Below are positions 1-7,369 of a stretch of DNA of 64,000 nt, piece by piece. Where the stretch lies: contig NZ_AUWY01000058.1 in NCBI RefSeq assembly GCF_000447205.1, positions 45,155 to 109,154 on the forward strand, in the 5' to 3' direction. Within the stretch, counting starts at the first letter, position 1. Every line of letters starts with the position of its first letter. The position numbers and the translations under genes are program-made. The notes under the pieces were generated by a model that was not told the origin of the DNA, did no database searches, and was given only the letters and a program-made list of their open reading frames with translations. This DNA is from Sphingobium ummariense RL-3 (GTDB lineage Bacteria; Pseudomonadota; Alphaproteobacteria; Sphingomonadales; Sphingomonadaceae).

Positions 1-22
1 AATCGCCGCCGCGCCCGCGCGA

Positions 23-289
23 TCATTCCTCTTCCTCGAACATCACCGCCACATCGGCATTGGCGCTCAGGCGCACGGTGCCGTCGTCCTCGACCGCCGC
101 GACCAGGCCCTCGCTGATATAATGATGATGCCCTTCATGCGTGCCGGTGGCGCCCTCGATCTGCGCGCTGCTGTCCTTCTTGGTCAGCTTGATGCGGTTG
201 CCGTCGACATGGTCGACGGTGCCCACATGGACGCCGTCGGCGCCGATGACTTCGGCATGTTCCTTGATGCTGCTGAGGTCGACCATCAT
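23..289 (-). CDS. DUF2171 domain protein
   Basis: This 88-residue acidic protein has the DUF2171 pattern: an N-terminal segment reading VDLSSIKEHAEVIGADG, then VGTVDHVDG, a lysine-rich strand, a His-rich loop (EGHHHYI) and an acidic tail of four glutamates. Members of this family are small soluble proteins of unknown biochemical role, often reported in stress-induced sets of alphaproteobacteria. Two adjacent ATG codons lie at the 5' end. An AGGAG ribosome site sits 4 nt before the first and 7 nt before the second, so translation may begin one codon later than annotated. It is transcribed away from the nrdB group. The family call is confident; the function is not known. Confidence 0.8.
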   Translation of the reverse strand: MMVDLSSIKEHAEVIGADGVHVGTVDHVDGNRIKLTKKDSSAQIEGATGTHEGHHHYISEGLVAAVEDDGTVRLSANADVAVMFEEEE

Positions 290-345
290 TGCTCTCCTGT
301 TAATGGATTGGCGCAGCCAGAACGCGCGGGCGCGGAGATGGTCGC

Positions 346-666
346 ATGACGGCGCACAGATCTCTCCTCGGCAAAACGATGCTACTCCTCATTTTTGTGA
401 TCGGAATGAGCGCATGGGTTTACGGGCTGGCGACCGGCGATCCACGGTCCGGACATCTGTTTTGGATTTGCCTATCTGTTCTTCAGATGATTCTGTTGAT
501 GCGTGATCTTCGGCTTCCATTGTTATCGACGCCAGTGACGCCAACGACCGATGATTTCGTTCGAAAGCTTCAGCGCCCCGACACTTCCATGAAACTGAGG
601 ATGGTCGGCATATTCGTGTTTTCGCTGACGCTTCTCTTCAACATTTACCTATTCGTCTCGGAGTAA
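346..666 (+). CDS. Small membrane protein upstream of nrdB
   Basis: I do not recognise this 106-residue protein. It shows three hydrophobic segments at about residues 9-27, 40-52 and 86-104, with a short polar stretch (about 60-83) between the second and third, so it is probably an inner membrane protein. A GGAGAT ribosome site lies about 7 nt before the ATG. Its stop codon is only 3 nt before the nrdB start, and the nrdB ribosome site lies inside its last codons, so the two are very likely co-transcribed and translationally coupled. Base composition is somewhat more AT-rich than nrdB. Nothing in the sequence ties it to nucleotide metabolism beyond the position. Confidence 0.65.
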   Translation: MTAHRSLLGKTMLLLIFVIGMSAWVYGLATGDPRSGHLFWICLSVLQMILLMRDLRLPLLSTPVTPTTDDFVRKLQRPDTSMKLRMVGIFVFSLTLLFNIYLFVSE

Positions 667-669
667 CCC

Positions 670-1722
670 ATGTCCCTTCTCCAAGCCTCCAAGGTCTACA
701 AGCCGTTCGAATATCCCTGGGCCTATGAGTTCTGGAAGCGCCAGCAGCAGCTGCACTGGCTGCCGGAGGAAGTGCCGCTGGGCGAGGATTGCCGCGACTG
801 GGCGCAGAAGCTGTCCGACCATGAGCGCAACCTGCTGACCCAGATCTTCCGCTTCTTCACCCAGGCGGACGTGGAGGTGCAGGACTGCTATCACGAAAAA
901 TATGGCCGCGTGTTCAAGCCGACCGAGATCAAGATGATGCTGACCGCGTTCAGCAACATGGAAACGGTCCACATCGCCGCCTATTCGCACCTGCTCGACA
1001 CCATCGGCATGCCGGAGACCGAATATTCGGCCTTCCTCCAGTATAAGGAGATGAAGGACAAGCACGACTATCTCGCCCAGTTCGGCGTCGACACGGACGA
1101 GGACATCGCCAAGACGCTGGCCATGTTCGGCGGCTTCACCGAGGGGCTTCAGCTCTTCGCGTCCTTCGCGATGCTGATGAACTTCCCGCGCTTCAACAAG
1201 ATGAAGGGCATGGGCCAGATCGTCACCTGGTCCGTCCGCGACGAGACGCTGCATTGCGAGGGCATCATCAAGCTGTTCCACACCTTCGTGAAGGAACGCG
1301 ACTGCCTGACCGCGTCGGTCAAGGACGACATCATCGACATGTGCCACAAGACGGTGCGGATCGAGGACGCCTTCATCGACCTGGTGTTCGAAATGGGGCC
1401 GGTCCCCGGCATGACGCCCAAGGACATCAAGCGCTATGTCCGCTACATCGCCGACTGGCGGCTGGGGCAGCTGGGCCTGAAGCCCATCTACATGATCGAC
1501 GAGCACCCGCTCCCCTGGCTCGCCCCGCTGCTGAACGGCGTCGAGCACGCCAATTTCTTCGAAACCCGCGCGACCGAATATTCGAAGGGCGCGACGCGCG
1601 GCCAGTGGAACGACGTGTGGGACGCCTTCGACCGCCGCCAGAAGATCAAGGGCGGCGCCGCGGCCAATGCGGACGAGGCCGACCCGGACATGTTCAAGGC
1701 AGCGGGCATCGCGGCGGAGTAG
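670..1722 (+). CDS. nrdB: Ribonucleoside-diphosphate reductase, beta subunit
   Basis: This is the radical-generating small subunit of an aerobic class I ribonucleotide reductase, 350 residues. The diiron ligands can be placed by spacing to the E. coli protein: D67, the E98-x2-H101 pair, the glutamate in TEGLQLFASF, and the RDETLH motif. The radical tyrosine is present at Y105, seven residues after E98, so this is a tyrosyl-radical type rather than a Tyr-less class Ic form. It works in the cytoplasm with the alpha subunit (NrdA), which is not in the window and may lie elsewhere. A GGAG ribosome site is 6 nt before the ATG. The next gene starts 20 nt after the stop with a sharp fall in GC content. 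Confidence 0.97.
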   Translation: MSLLQASKVYKPFEYPWAYEFWKRQQQLHWLPEEVPLGEDCRDWAQKLSDHERNLLTQIFRFFTQADVEVQDCYHEKYGRVFKPTEIKMMLTAFSNMETVHIAAYSHLLDTIGMPETEYSAFLQYKEMKDKHDYLAQFGVDTDEDIAKTLAMFGGFTEGLQLFASFAMLMNFPRFNKMKGMGQIVTWSVRDETLHCEGIIKLFHTFVKERDCLTASVKDDIIDMCHKTVRIEDAFIDLVFEMGPVPGMTPKDIKRYVRYIADWRLGQLGLKPIYMIDEHPLPWLAPLLNGVEHANFFETRATEYSKGATRGQWNDVWDAFDRRQKIKGGAAANADEADPDMFKAAGIAAE

Positions 1723-1742
1723 GGGGATAGTGGGTTCGCTTC

Positions 1743-2270
1743 ATGTCGCCTTTGGGCTCTCAAATGGCTCCATATGATGGAAGATCAGTAGCCAATCTAA
1801 TATTGGATTTGGGCGACCAGCATAAAGTAATTATAACTCAATTGAAGCTTCTTAAAATACTTTATTATTGCAATGGATGGTATTTAGCTACCCAGGGTTG
1901 TCGACTTATAAAACAAGATTTTGAGGCGTGGGACTACGGCCCAGTTATACGGGTGGTACGGAATGCATTTAAGGAATTTGGAAAGAACCCGATTACAACT
2001 AGAGCGAAGAAGTTAGATATATACACTGGCAATTATAATACGGTTCCTCAGGTGACTAATAATTTTGACGTAGATTTCATATCTAAGGTTTTCCAAGAAT
2101 ATCGGCATTTTGATGCTTGGAAACTGTCCGATATGACGCACGAAAGAGGGTCGCCTTGGGATCGCATTTGGAACTCTGAAATACCTCTCGGAAGGTTGGC
2201 GCTGAGATTAAGTGAAGATGACATTCGTGCTCATTTTGCGAACTTACCTGAGAAGTTTGTGGTGAACTGA
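1743..2270 (+). CDS. Panacea-domain (DUF4065) protein, putative antitoxin
   Basis: The 175-residue protein matches the Panacea (DUF4065, SocA-like) fold by pattern: YDGRSVANLILDLG at the start, the hallmark QLKLLKILYYCNGWYL helix, then FEAWDYGPV and later the GSPWDRIW motif. Panacea domains are known as antitoxins that neutralise many unrelated toxins encoded beside them. The gene is strikingly AT-rich (about 30% GC at 1801-1860) against a roughly 65% GC background, which indicates transfer. It starts 20 nt after nrdB, leaving little room for its own promoter. A second in-frame ATG at 1764 is a plausible alternative start because the domain begins right after it. The following gene starts 11 nt after this stop. 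Family call is strong; the antitoxin role is inferred. Confidence 0.85.
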   Translation: MSPLGSQMAPYDGRSVANLILDLGDQHKVIITQLKLLKILYYCNGWYLATQGCRLIKQDFEAWDYGPVIRVVRNAFKEFGKNPITTRAKKLDIYTGNYNTVPQVTNNFDVDFISKVFQEYRHFDAWKLSDMTHERGSPWDRIWNSEIPLGRLALRLSEDDIRAHFANLPEKFVVN

Positions 2271-2280
2271 GGAGGTTAAA

Positions 2281-3015
2281 TTGTCGTCGATACGTAGTAT
2301 AGACATAGTTGATATTGCTCGATCTCTTGGAGATGCACCGTTCCAAGCGACGCCTTCTTCAGTGGCTGATTGGTTGCTTTCAGAATATGGCGGCCGTAAG
2401 GGAGGAGGGTTTAATTATGATCCAGCCATCAATACAATTTGTGATGCATTTAGGGGCAAGCACTCTTTAGAGTCTGCGGTTCGTCATTGTCAAACGCACG
2501 GTAATCCTAAAGGTCGGAAGCAGAATGTAGAAGCTATCCGCACGTTGATGCCATATATATTAGAGAATACTTCCCTTTGCTATCGGATTGGCCTAACGGC
2601 GATAGCTATTGGTCGTTACGATGGTAAAACTGTTTATGCAAAAATTAAGGCGCCCCTGTTGCGAGTGAGGGGAGGAAAAGCCTTCATAGTTATGCCGGGA
2701 TTGCGCTTGAGCTATATTCCGAGCGAAATTGCCATCGATTTTGCTTGCTCCGTGGCCCTGTCTATCTTTGCGCAAGATGATCACGAAGGTGCAGATTTCG
2801 AATACCTATATGCGGGGCCTGCACTCGGCTCGGCGCGCGATTTTCGCGCTATACACGGTAGAGATCGGTTTCGATTTACTGGAGATGCAATAGACCGTTT
2901 GTTGGACATCTATGTAAAGGGTGTGGCATTGGCGGAAGCTAGAGGGGCGGACACAAAGTCACCGATTCTCAACGGCTATCGGATTATTGATCCTCAGGCT
3001 CCGAGATTTTTCTAG
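2281..3015 (+). CDS. Unknown protein, putative toxin partner of Panacea gene
   Basis: I do not recognise this 244-residue protein. It begins with TTG, chosen because a perfect GGAGG ribosome site lies 5 nt before it and 1 nt after the upstream stop, which implies tight translational coupling to the Panacea gene. No signal peptide or clear membrane helix is seen. The N-terminal 60 residues contain SVADWLLSEYGG and a glycine-rich GRKGGGFNY segment, the middle carries alternating strand-like segments (TVYAKIKAPLLRV, KAFIVMPGLRLSY), and the C-terminus is basic and polar. It shares the AT-rich composition of its partner. Its position as the second gene of a Panacea pair suggests a toxin or an effector neutralised by the first product; no catalytic motif proves this. 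Confidence 0.7.
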   Translation: MSSIRSIDIVDIARSLGDAPFQATPSSVADWLLSEYGGRKGGGFNYDPAINTICDAFRGKHSLESAVRHCQTHGNPKGRKQNVEAIRTLMPYILENTSLCYRIGLTAIAIGRYDGKTVYAKIKAPLLRVRGGKAFIVMPGLRLSYIPSEIAIDFACSVALSIFAQDDHEGADFEYLYAGPALGSARDFRAIHGRDRFRFTGDAIDRLLDIYVKGVALAEARGADTKSPILNGYRIIDPQAPRFF

Positions 3016-3095
3016 GCCAATTAGGAATGCGGTTCCAACTGATGTTGCGGCATCACGTGTTACTTTTTAACTACCACCACCCTATATTCCGCCCC

Positions 3096-3287
3096 ATGTT
3101 CGGCGTCCGCCTGTCCTCGCTTTTCACCAGCCGCTGGCTTGCGCTGCTCTGGGCGATGCTGGTGATCCTGACGGCGATCCAGTTCGTGGGAACCGGCGAC
3201 AGGGACGACAGCGGCGCGGACGATGCGCAGCGCGCCGCCGCAAGCAGCCCCGCCGATCAGAAGGCCGCGATCAACAGCGTCTTCTGA
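3096..3287 (+). CDS. Small single-pass membrane protein
   Basis: This short frame encodes 63 residues with one hydrophobic segment (about residues 13-29, WLALLWAMLVILTAIQF) after a basic N-terminus and a polar, Asp/Ala-rich tail. GC content returns to the chromosomal level here, so it lies outside the AT-rich insert. The ATG at 3096 is preferred because the residues before it are AT-rich intergenic sequence; no convincing ribosome site is seen. It could be a small inner membrane protein or the frame could be fortuitous. Function is unknown. Confidence 0.45.
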   Translation: MFGVRLSSLFTSRWLALLWAMLVILTAIQFVGTGDRDDSGADDAQRAAASSPADQKAAINSVF

Positions 3288-3391
3288 CGGAGCGTCCGGT
3301 CTCGCCTGCTTCCTGCCTCGTTGGTGCCCCTCCCCATCGACACCCGTCTCCTGGCCCCGCGATGAGCGTCGAAAGGCTGACGACCCCATGA

Positions 3392-3435
3392 ACCGATTGT
3401 TTTGTTCCGTTCATGCAACGGACATGCAAATCGGT
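3392..3435 (+). other. Nested hairpin in leader of glycine-zipper gene
   Basis: An outer 7-bp arm pair (ACCGATT at 3392-3398 with AATCGGT at 3429-3435) encloses an inner 6-bp pair (TCCGTT at 3406-3411 with AACGGA at 3417-3422) with a 5-nt loop. It sits 41 nt before the ATG of the glycine-zipper gene and is followed by CGTTTT. It may be a leader structure of that gene or a weak terminator for the small gene upstream; sequence alone does not decide. Confidence 0.35.
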
Positions 3436-3475
3436 CGTTTTGCCTCCATCGGAAGGACAACCAAGGAAACTGAGG

Positions 3476-3973
3476 ATGAAGTTCAGCCTGAAAGCCGCAA
3501 TCGCGGCCCTTTCGCTCGGTGCCATGGCGCTCGGTTCGGCGCCCGCCGCCGCCGATCCGCCCCCCTGGGCAGGCCATGGCAAGCACGGCAATCCCGGCCA
3601 CGGCCGCGGCGACTGGAAGCATGGCGGCAAGCATGACCGCTACGGTCGCCCCGGCCGCGTGGTGTACAACTATGACTGGAACCGGCCGGACCCGCGCTAC
3701 GGCCGTTACTATCGCCCCGACCGCTATTATCGCGGTGGCTATGCGCCGATTCGCGTGACCCGTTCGACCCGCATCTATCGCGGCTATGACGATCGCTATT
3801 ATTGCCGCCGTTCGGACGGCACGACCGGCCTGATCGTCGGCGCGGCGTTGGGCGGGCTGCTCGGCAGCCAGCTCGATCGGGGCCGTTCCAACATCGCGGG
3901 CATCCTGATCGGCGGCGGCGCAGGCGCATTGCTCGGCCGGGAGATCGACCGCGGCAGCCTCAACTGCCGCTAG
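3476..3973 (+). CDS. Glycine-zipper 2TM outer-surface protein
   Basis: The 165-residue product has a cleavable signal peptide (about residues 1-26, ending ALGSAPAAA), a long segment rich in His, Gly, Arg and Tyr (about 30-110), and a C-terminal glycine zipper with two short hydrophobic helices (GLIVGAALGGLLG and AGILIGGGAGALLG). That C-terminal part is the 17-kDa surface antigen/glycine-zipper 2TM type, associated with the outer membrane or periplasm. The start at 3476 is supported by an AAGGA ribosome site 8 nt upstream and by the signal peptide beginning exactly there. Its exact role is not known; relatives are linked to envelope integrity. Confidence 0.85.
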   Translation: MKFSLKAAIAALSLGAMALGSAPAAADPPPWAGHGKHGNPGHGRGDWKHGGKHDRYGRPGRVVYNYDWNRPDPRYGRYYRPDRYYRGGYAPIRVTRSTRIYRGYDDRYYCRRSDGTTGLIVGAALGGLLGSQLDRGRSNIAGILIGGGAGALLGREIDRGSLNCR

Positions 3974-3994
3974 GATCGATCGGCTTCGGGCCGA

Positions 3995-4522
3995 TCAGCA
4001 CCAGGGATGGCGACTGCCGTCCCAGTCACGGGCCAGTCCTTCGGCGACCAGCATGCCGCCGATCGACTGGCCCCCGCGCGTGACCACGCGCAATGTCCGG
4101 CCATAGCGATCCGTTTCCCGGTCGATGCTCTCCAGCGAGAAGGGACCGGCGTTGAGCAGCACATGCAGTCGCTCGGTCGCCCGGGCGCCGAGCGCGCCCT
4201 CGGCGGCGCAACGGGGGCCATGGGTCTCGGGCGTATCGATGTCTGCGATCCGGACCTTTTCGCCCCGGAACCAGAAGGTATCGCCGTCGACCACGCAGTT
4301 CGCCCCGCCGCCGCTGTGGCAGAGGCCGAAACGGGCGGAGAGCGTATCGGAGGAGGCGGAATGCATGGCCGCCGCCCCCGCACTTCCCGACCCGCCCTCC
4401 AGCCGGTCGCGCCAGTCCGGCCCGTACCACCCGACCAGCAGGCCGATGCACAGCATGTAGACGACCGCAGGCCCGCTCACGCCGGCCTTCCGCCTGTGCC
4501 TCGCTCTCCATCCCTTCGCCAT
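3995..4522 (-). CDS. Membrane-anchored thermonuclease-like protein
   Basis: This 175-residue protein has an N-terminal transmembrane anchor (about residues 16-34) followed by a staphylococcal-nuclease fold. The motif CVVDGDTFWF and the run VRIADIDTPET match the nuclease active site, with the catalytic arginine, aspartate and glutamate, and a second arginine is present in DRYGRTLRV. It probably cleaves nucleic acid in the periplasm. The ATG at 4522 is preferred; an in-frame TTG at 4549 would add nine residues and has no ribosome site. The C-terminus ends soon after the fold (SRHPWC). Many proteins of this kind in sphingomonads are short and uncharacterised. Confidence 0.85.
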   Translation of the reverse strand: MAKGWRARHRRKAGVSGPAVVYMLCIGLLVGWYGPDWRDRLEGGSGSAGAAAMHSASSDTLSARFGLCHSGGGANCVVDGDTFWFRGEKVRIADIDTPETHGPRCAAEGALGARATERLHVLLNAGPFSLESIDRETDRYGRTLRVVTRGGQSIGGMLVAEGLARDWDGSRHPWC

Positions 4523-4599
4523 CGCGCCACCATAGGGAACGGAACGCAAAAGGAAGGTTAAAGCCCGTCCGCCATCGTGCGGGAATGGAGCGATCCATT

Positions 4600-4613
4600 T
4601 TGACCGGGATCAA
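4600..4613 (+). promoter_or_regulatory. FNR/FixK-type box before truncated haemoglobin gene
   Basis: The sequence TTGACCGGGATCAA matches the FNR/FixK consensus TTGAT-N4-ATCAA with one change (TTGAC). Its centre is 63 nt before the start codon of the truncated haemoglobin gene, so a class II position at -41.5 would put the transcript start near 4648. An oxygen-responsive or nitric-oxide-responsive control of the haemoglobin gene is a reasonable inference. Confidence 0.55.
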
Positions 4614-4669
4614 GGACGCGCCCGTGCCCGTCGCGCAGGCTTGCGTGATCAGCCAGGGAAATCATCCGC

Positions 4670-5080
4670 ATGAACGCCGCCGCGCCACCCAGCCCCTATG
4701 TCCGTATCGGCGGAGATTCCGTCATCGGCGCGATCGTCGGTCGCTTCTACGATCTGGTCGAAAGCGATCCCGCCTACGCCGACTTGCGCGCCCTCCATGC
4801 CGCCGACCTGTCCGCCGTCCGTCATGGGCTCACCCGCTTCCTCGTCGGCTGGCTCGGCGGCCCGCGCGACTGGTTCGAACGCGGGCCGTGCATCATGTCG
4901 CTGCACCGTGCCTTCCCGATCACCCCCGCGCTGGCGGATCAGTGGGCGACGGCCATGACCTGCGCCATCGCGGGGGAGGAGGAGCTTGATCCCGCGCTTG
5001 GCGATGCCATGGCCGAGGCGCTCGGCCATATGGCGCGCGGGATGATCAACTTCGGCCTGCGGAACGACGCCGCGGCCTGA
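4670..5080 (+). CDS. Truncated haemoglobin, probable group II
   Basis: The 136-residue protein carries the truncated globin pattern: the B/E helices (GAIVGRFYDLVESD, then FLVGWLGGP) and the proximal histidine H79 in IMSLHRAFPI, which is the usual spot for group II (GlbO-like) proteins. These bind haem and act in oxygen, nitric oxide or peroxide chemistry in the cytoplasm. An FNR/FixK-type box lies upstream. The ATG at 4670 is followed by a short flexible segment before the fold starts. It is a single gene with a convergent neighbour 9 nt away. Group assignment rests on the GGP motif and the proximal region, not on an alignment. Confidence 0.85.
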   Translation: MNAAAPPSPYVRIGGDSVIGAIVGRFYDLVESDPAYADLRALHAADLSAVRHGLTRFLVGWLGGPRDWFERGPCIMSLHRAFPITPALADQWATAMTCAIAGEEELDPALGDAMAEALGHMARGMINFGLRNDAAA

Positions 5081-5088
5081 CCTGCCGG

Positions 5089-5403
5089 CTATTCCGGGTC
5101 GTCGAGGTCGTCGGCATCCTCGGTATCGCCGTATATGTCCTCCTCGTCGTCCATCTGCGGTTCGCCCGTATAGGCATCCATGTCGATCCGGCCGGATCGG
5201 TTCATCGCGTTCATCTTCTCGACCAGATCCTCCATGTCCTCGGGGATCAGGCTTGCGGGATCGGACCGGCCGCCGCGTTCCGACTCCTCCGACAGATCGG
5301 TGGACCGCACCAGTGCGTCGCCACTCACGTCCTGGGCCTGAGAGCCCTCCTCGTTCTGTTCCAGATTCTCTTCGTCCTGCCTGTCGGGAATCGGTCGGTC
5401 CAT
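5089..5403 (-). CDS. Small acidic hypothetical protein
   Basis: This 104-residue protein is very acidic, with a Gln/Glu-rich N-terminus (DRQDEENLEQNEEG) and a C-terminus made mostly of Asp and Glu (DDEEDIYGDTEDADDLDDPE). It has no signal peptide or hydrophobic segment and is probably intrinsically disordered. The start at 5403 is supported by an AGGAG ribosome site 7 nt upstream; a longer frame extends to 5556 without such support. I know of no function. It is convergent with the haemoglobin gene and divergent from the RidA-like gene. Confidence 0.6.
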   Translation of the reverse strand: MDRPIPDRQDEENLEQNEEGSQAQDVSGDALVRSTDLSEESERGGRSDPASLIPEDMEDLVEKMNAMNRSGRIDMDAYTGEPQMDDEEDIYGDTEDADDLDDPE

Positions 5404-5539
5404 CGTCTTTCTCCTGGCCTGCTGCCAGCCGCTCCAACGGCCGGCCGCGCCCGTCGTTCCCGACAAAGCGCTGGACAGCGGGGGCGGGCACGGGCAAAGG
5501 CGCTGGCGATCCTTTTCGCATTGCACAAAGGCGATCTTC

Positions 5540-5920
5540 ATGTCCCGCCAGCTCATTTCCTCCGGCTCGCCCTTCGAGGCGCAGGTCGGTTATTCCCGCG
5601 CGCTCGTCCAGGGCGACTGGTGCTTCGTCGCCGGCACCACCGGCAGCGATCCCGACACGAAGGCGATGCCGGAGGGCTTCGTCGACCAGGCGGCCAATGC
5701 CCTCAAGACCATCGGCCGCGCGCTCGAGCAGGCCGGCTTCTCCTTTGCCGACGTCGTGCGCGTCACCTATTACATCACCGACCCCGCCTATTGGGACGAT
5801 CTGGGGCAGGCCACCGCCCCCATCTTTGGCGACATACGGCCCGCCGCCACCTGCGTCGTCGCCGGCCTCATCAAGCCGGAGATGAAAGTCGAAATCGAAG
5901 TCACCGCCTTTAAAGGGTAA
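5540..5920 (+). CDS. RidA/YjgF-family protein lacking the active-site arginine
   Basis: The 126-residue protein has the trimeric YjgF/YER057c/RidA fold: GDWCFVAGTTG, the FADVVRVTYYITD strand-helix, and a C-terminal PAATCVVAGL...VEIEVTAF segment. In RidA proper the equivalent stretch is PARSCV, whose arginine (R105 in E. coli) binds the carboxylate of enamine/imine intermediates; here it is alanine. Classical 2-aminoacrylate deaminase activity is therefore unlikely, and it may belong to one of the Rid subfamilies with another or unknown role. The gene starts a run of three closely packed plus-strand genes: the ArsC-like gene begins 6 nt after its stop. Confidence 0.88.
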   Translation: MSRQLISSGSPFEAQVGYSRALVQGDWCFVAGTTGSDPDTKAMPEGFVDQAANALKTIGRALEQAGFSFADVVRVTYYITDPAYWDDLGQATAPIFGDIRPAATCVVAGLIKPEMKVEIEVTAFKG

Positions 5921-5926
5921 CGCATC

Positions 5927-6283
5927 ATGATCACCATGTACGGCATCAAGAACTGCGACACGATCAAGAAGGCACGCAATTTCCTCGATGGCGCCCGCGT
6001 CTCCTACGGCTTCCACGACTATAAGGTGTCGGGCATCGACGAGGACCGCCTGCGCGGCTGGGTGGCGGAACATGGCTGGGAAACGATTCTCAACCGTTCG
6101 GGCACCACGTTCAAGGCGCTGGACGCGGGCGACAAGGCGCATATCGACGCGGACAAGGCGGTGCTGCTGATGATGGCCAACCCCTCGATGATCAAGCGGC
6201 CGATCCTGGACGTGAAGGGCCGCACCGTGGTCGGGTTCAAGGCATCGACCTATGAGGCGGCGCTGGAGGGCAAGGCCGCATGA
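5927..6283 (+). CDS. ArsC/Spx-family thioredoxin-fold reductase (YffB-like)
   Basis: The 118-residue protein shows MYGIKNCDTIKKA, with a single reactive cysteine C10 at the start of the first helix, and the RPILDV motif near the end, as in the YffB branch of the ArsC/Spx/MgsR family. Such proteins use a thioredoxin-like fold; YffB-type members are thought to use glutathione and have no proven arsenate substrate. It follows the RidA-like gene by 6 nt and overlaps the next start by 4 nt (ATGA), so the three genes form an operon. A second ArsC-type gene is at the far end of the window and is closer to true arsenate reductase. Confidence 0.88.
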   Translation: MITMYGIKNCDTIKKARNFLDGARVSYGFHDYKVSGIDEDRLRGWVAEHGWETILNRSGTTFKALDAGDKAHIDADKAVLLMMANPSMIKRPILDVKGRTVVGFKASTYEAALEGKAA

Positions 6284-7320
6284 TCCTGCGCGCGGCGCTC
6301 CGCTTCGCTCTTCTCCTTCTGGCGAGTGTTCTACCCATGGCCGCCGCGCATGCCGATCCCATCCTCATCGCCCATCGCGGCGCCAGTGGGGAGCGCCCCG
6401 AACATACGCTCGCCGGCTATGAACGCGCGATCGACCAGGGCGCCGACTATATCGAGCCGGATCTGGTACTGACGAAGGACGGCGTGCTCGTCGCCCGGCA
6501 CGAAAATGAGATCGGCGGCACGACCGACGTCGCCGATCATCCGGAATTCGCCGACCGCAAGACCACGAAGACCATCGACGGTGTCGAGATGGCGGGCTGG
6601 TTCACCGAGGACTTCACCTTGGCGGAACTGCGCACGCTCCACGCCCGCGAGCGGCTGCCCGACCTGCGCTCCGCCAACAAGCGCTTCAACGACCTCTACC
6701 AGATCCCGACCTTCGAGGAGATATTGAAGCTGGTCCGCGCCAAGGAGGCGGAGACCGGCCGCCGCATCGGCATCTACCCCGAAACCAAGCATCCCAGCTA
6801 TTTCGCCGGCATCGGCCTGCCGCACCAGGCGCCGCTGCTTGAGCTGCTCGGCCGCTACGGCTATGCGACGGAGGCCGACCCGGTCTTCATCCAGTCCTTC
6901 GAAGTCGGCAATCTGAAGGCGCTGCGCGCCGCCACCCGGCTCCGCCTCATCCAGCTGGTCGATGCGCAGGGCGGCCCGGCCGACGAGCCCGGCACCAGCT
7001 ATGCCGATATGATGACGGTCGAGGGACTGGCCCATATCGCCGAATATGCCGACGGCCTTGGTCCCTCGGCCGCGATGGTGCTGGCGCCGGAAGGAGCGAC
7101 CGGCCTGGTCGGCCGCGCCCATGATGCCGGGCTTCAGGTCCATGTCTGGACGCTGCGGATGGAGAACGTCTTTCTGCCCGCGGTCTATCAGCGCCCGGAC
7201 AATGAACAGGGGCGGGGCGATTTCGCCGGCTATGTCCGCGCGATCGCCGCGACGGGTGTCGACGGCATCTTCAGCGATTTCCCGGGCCAGGCGAGGGCGG
7301 CGCTTTCGGCAAGGAATTGA
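6280..7320 (+). CDS. glpQ: Periplasmic glycerophosphodiester phosphodiesterase
   Basis: The 346-residue protein has a signal peptide (about residues 1-25, ending AAAHA) and the GDPD TIM-barrel signature: IAHRGASGERPEHTLAGY with the catalytic histidine, followed by GADYIEPDLVLTKDG carrying the metal-binding Glu and Asp, and a second active-site histidine in VARHENEI. It hydrolyses deacylated phospholipids to glycerol 3-phosphate and an alcohol in the periplasm. Length and the position of the inserted region after the third strand match the GlpQ type rather than the small cytoplasmic UgpQ. It overlaps the upstream stop by 4 nt. Confidence 0.92.
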   Translation: MILRAALRFALLLLASVLPMAAAHADPILIAHRGASGERPEHTLAGYERAIDQGADYIEPDLVLTKDGVLVARHENEIGGTTDVADHPEFADRKTTKTIDGVEMAGWFTEDFTLAELRTLHARERLPDLRSANKRFNDLYQIPTFEEILKLVRAKEAETGRRIGIYPETKHPSYFAGIGLPHQAPLLELLGRYGYATEADPVFIQSFEVGNLKALRAATRLRLIQLVDAQGGPADEPGTSYADMMTVEGLAHIAEYADGLGPSAAMVLAPEGATGLVGRAHDAGLQVHVWTLRMENVFLPAVYQRPDNEQGRGDFAGYVRAIAATGVDGIFSDFPGQARAALSARN

Positions 7321-7369
7321 GCGCGGCGAGCGGCTTGTCAAATGGACGGCGAGGGCGAATAACGGACCT

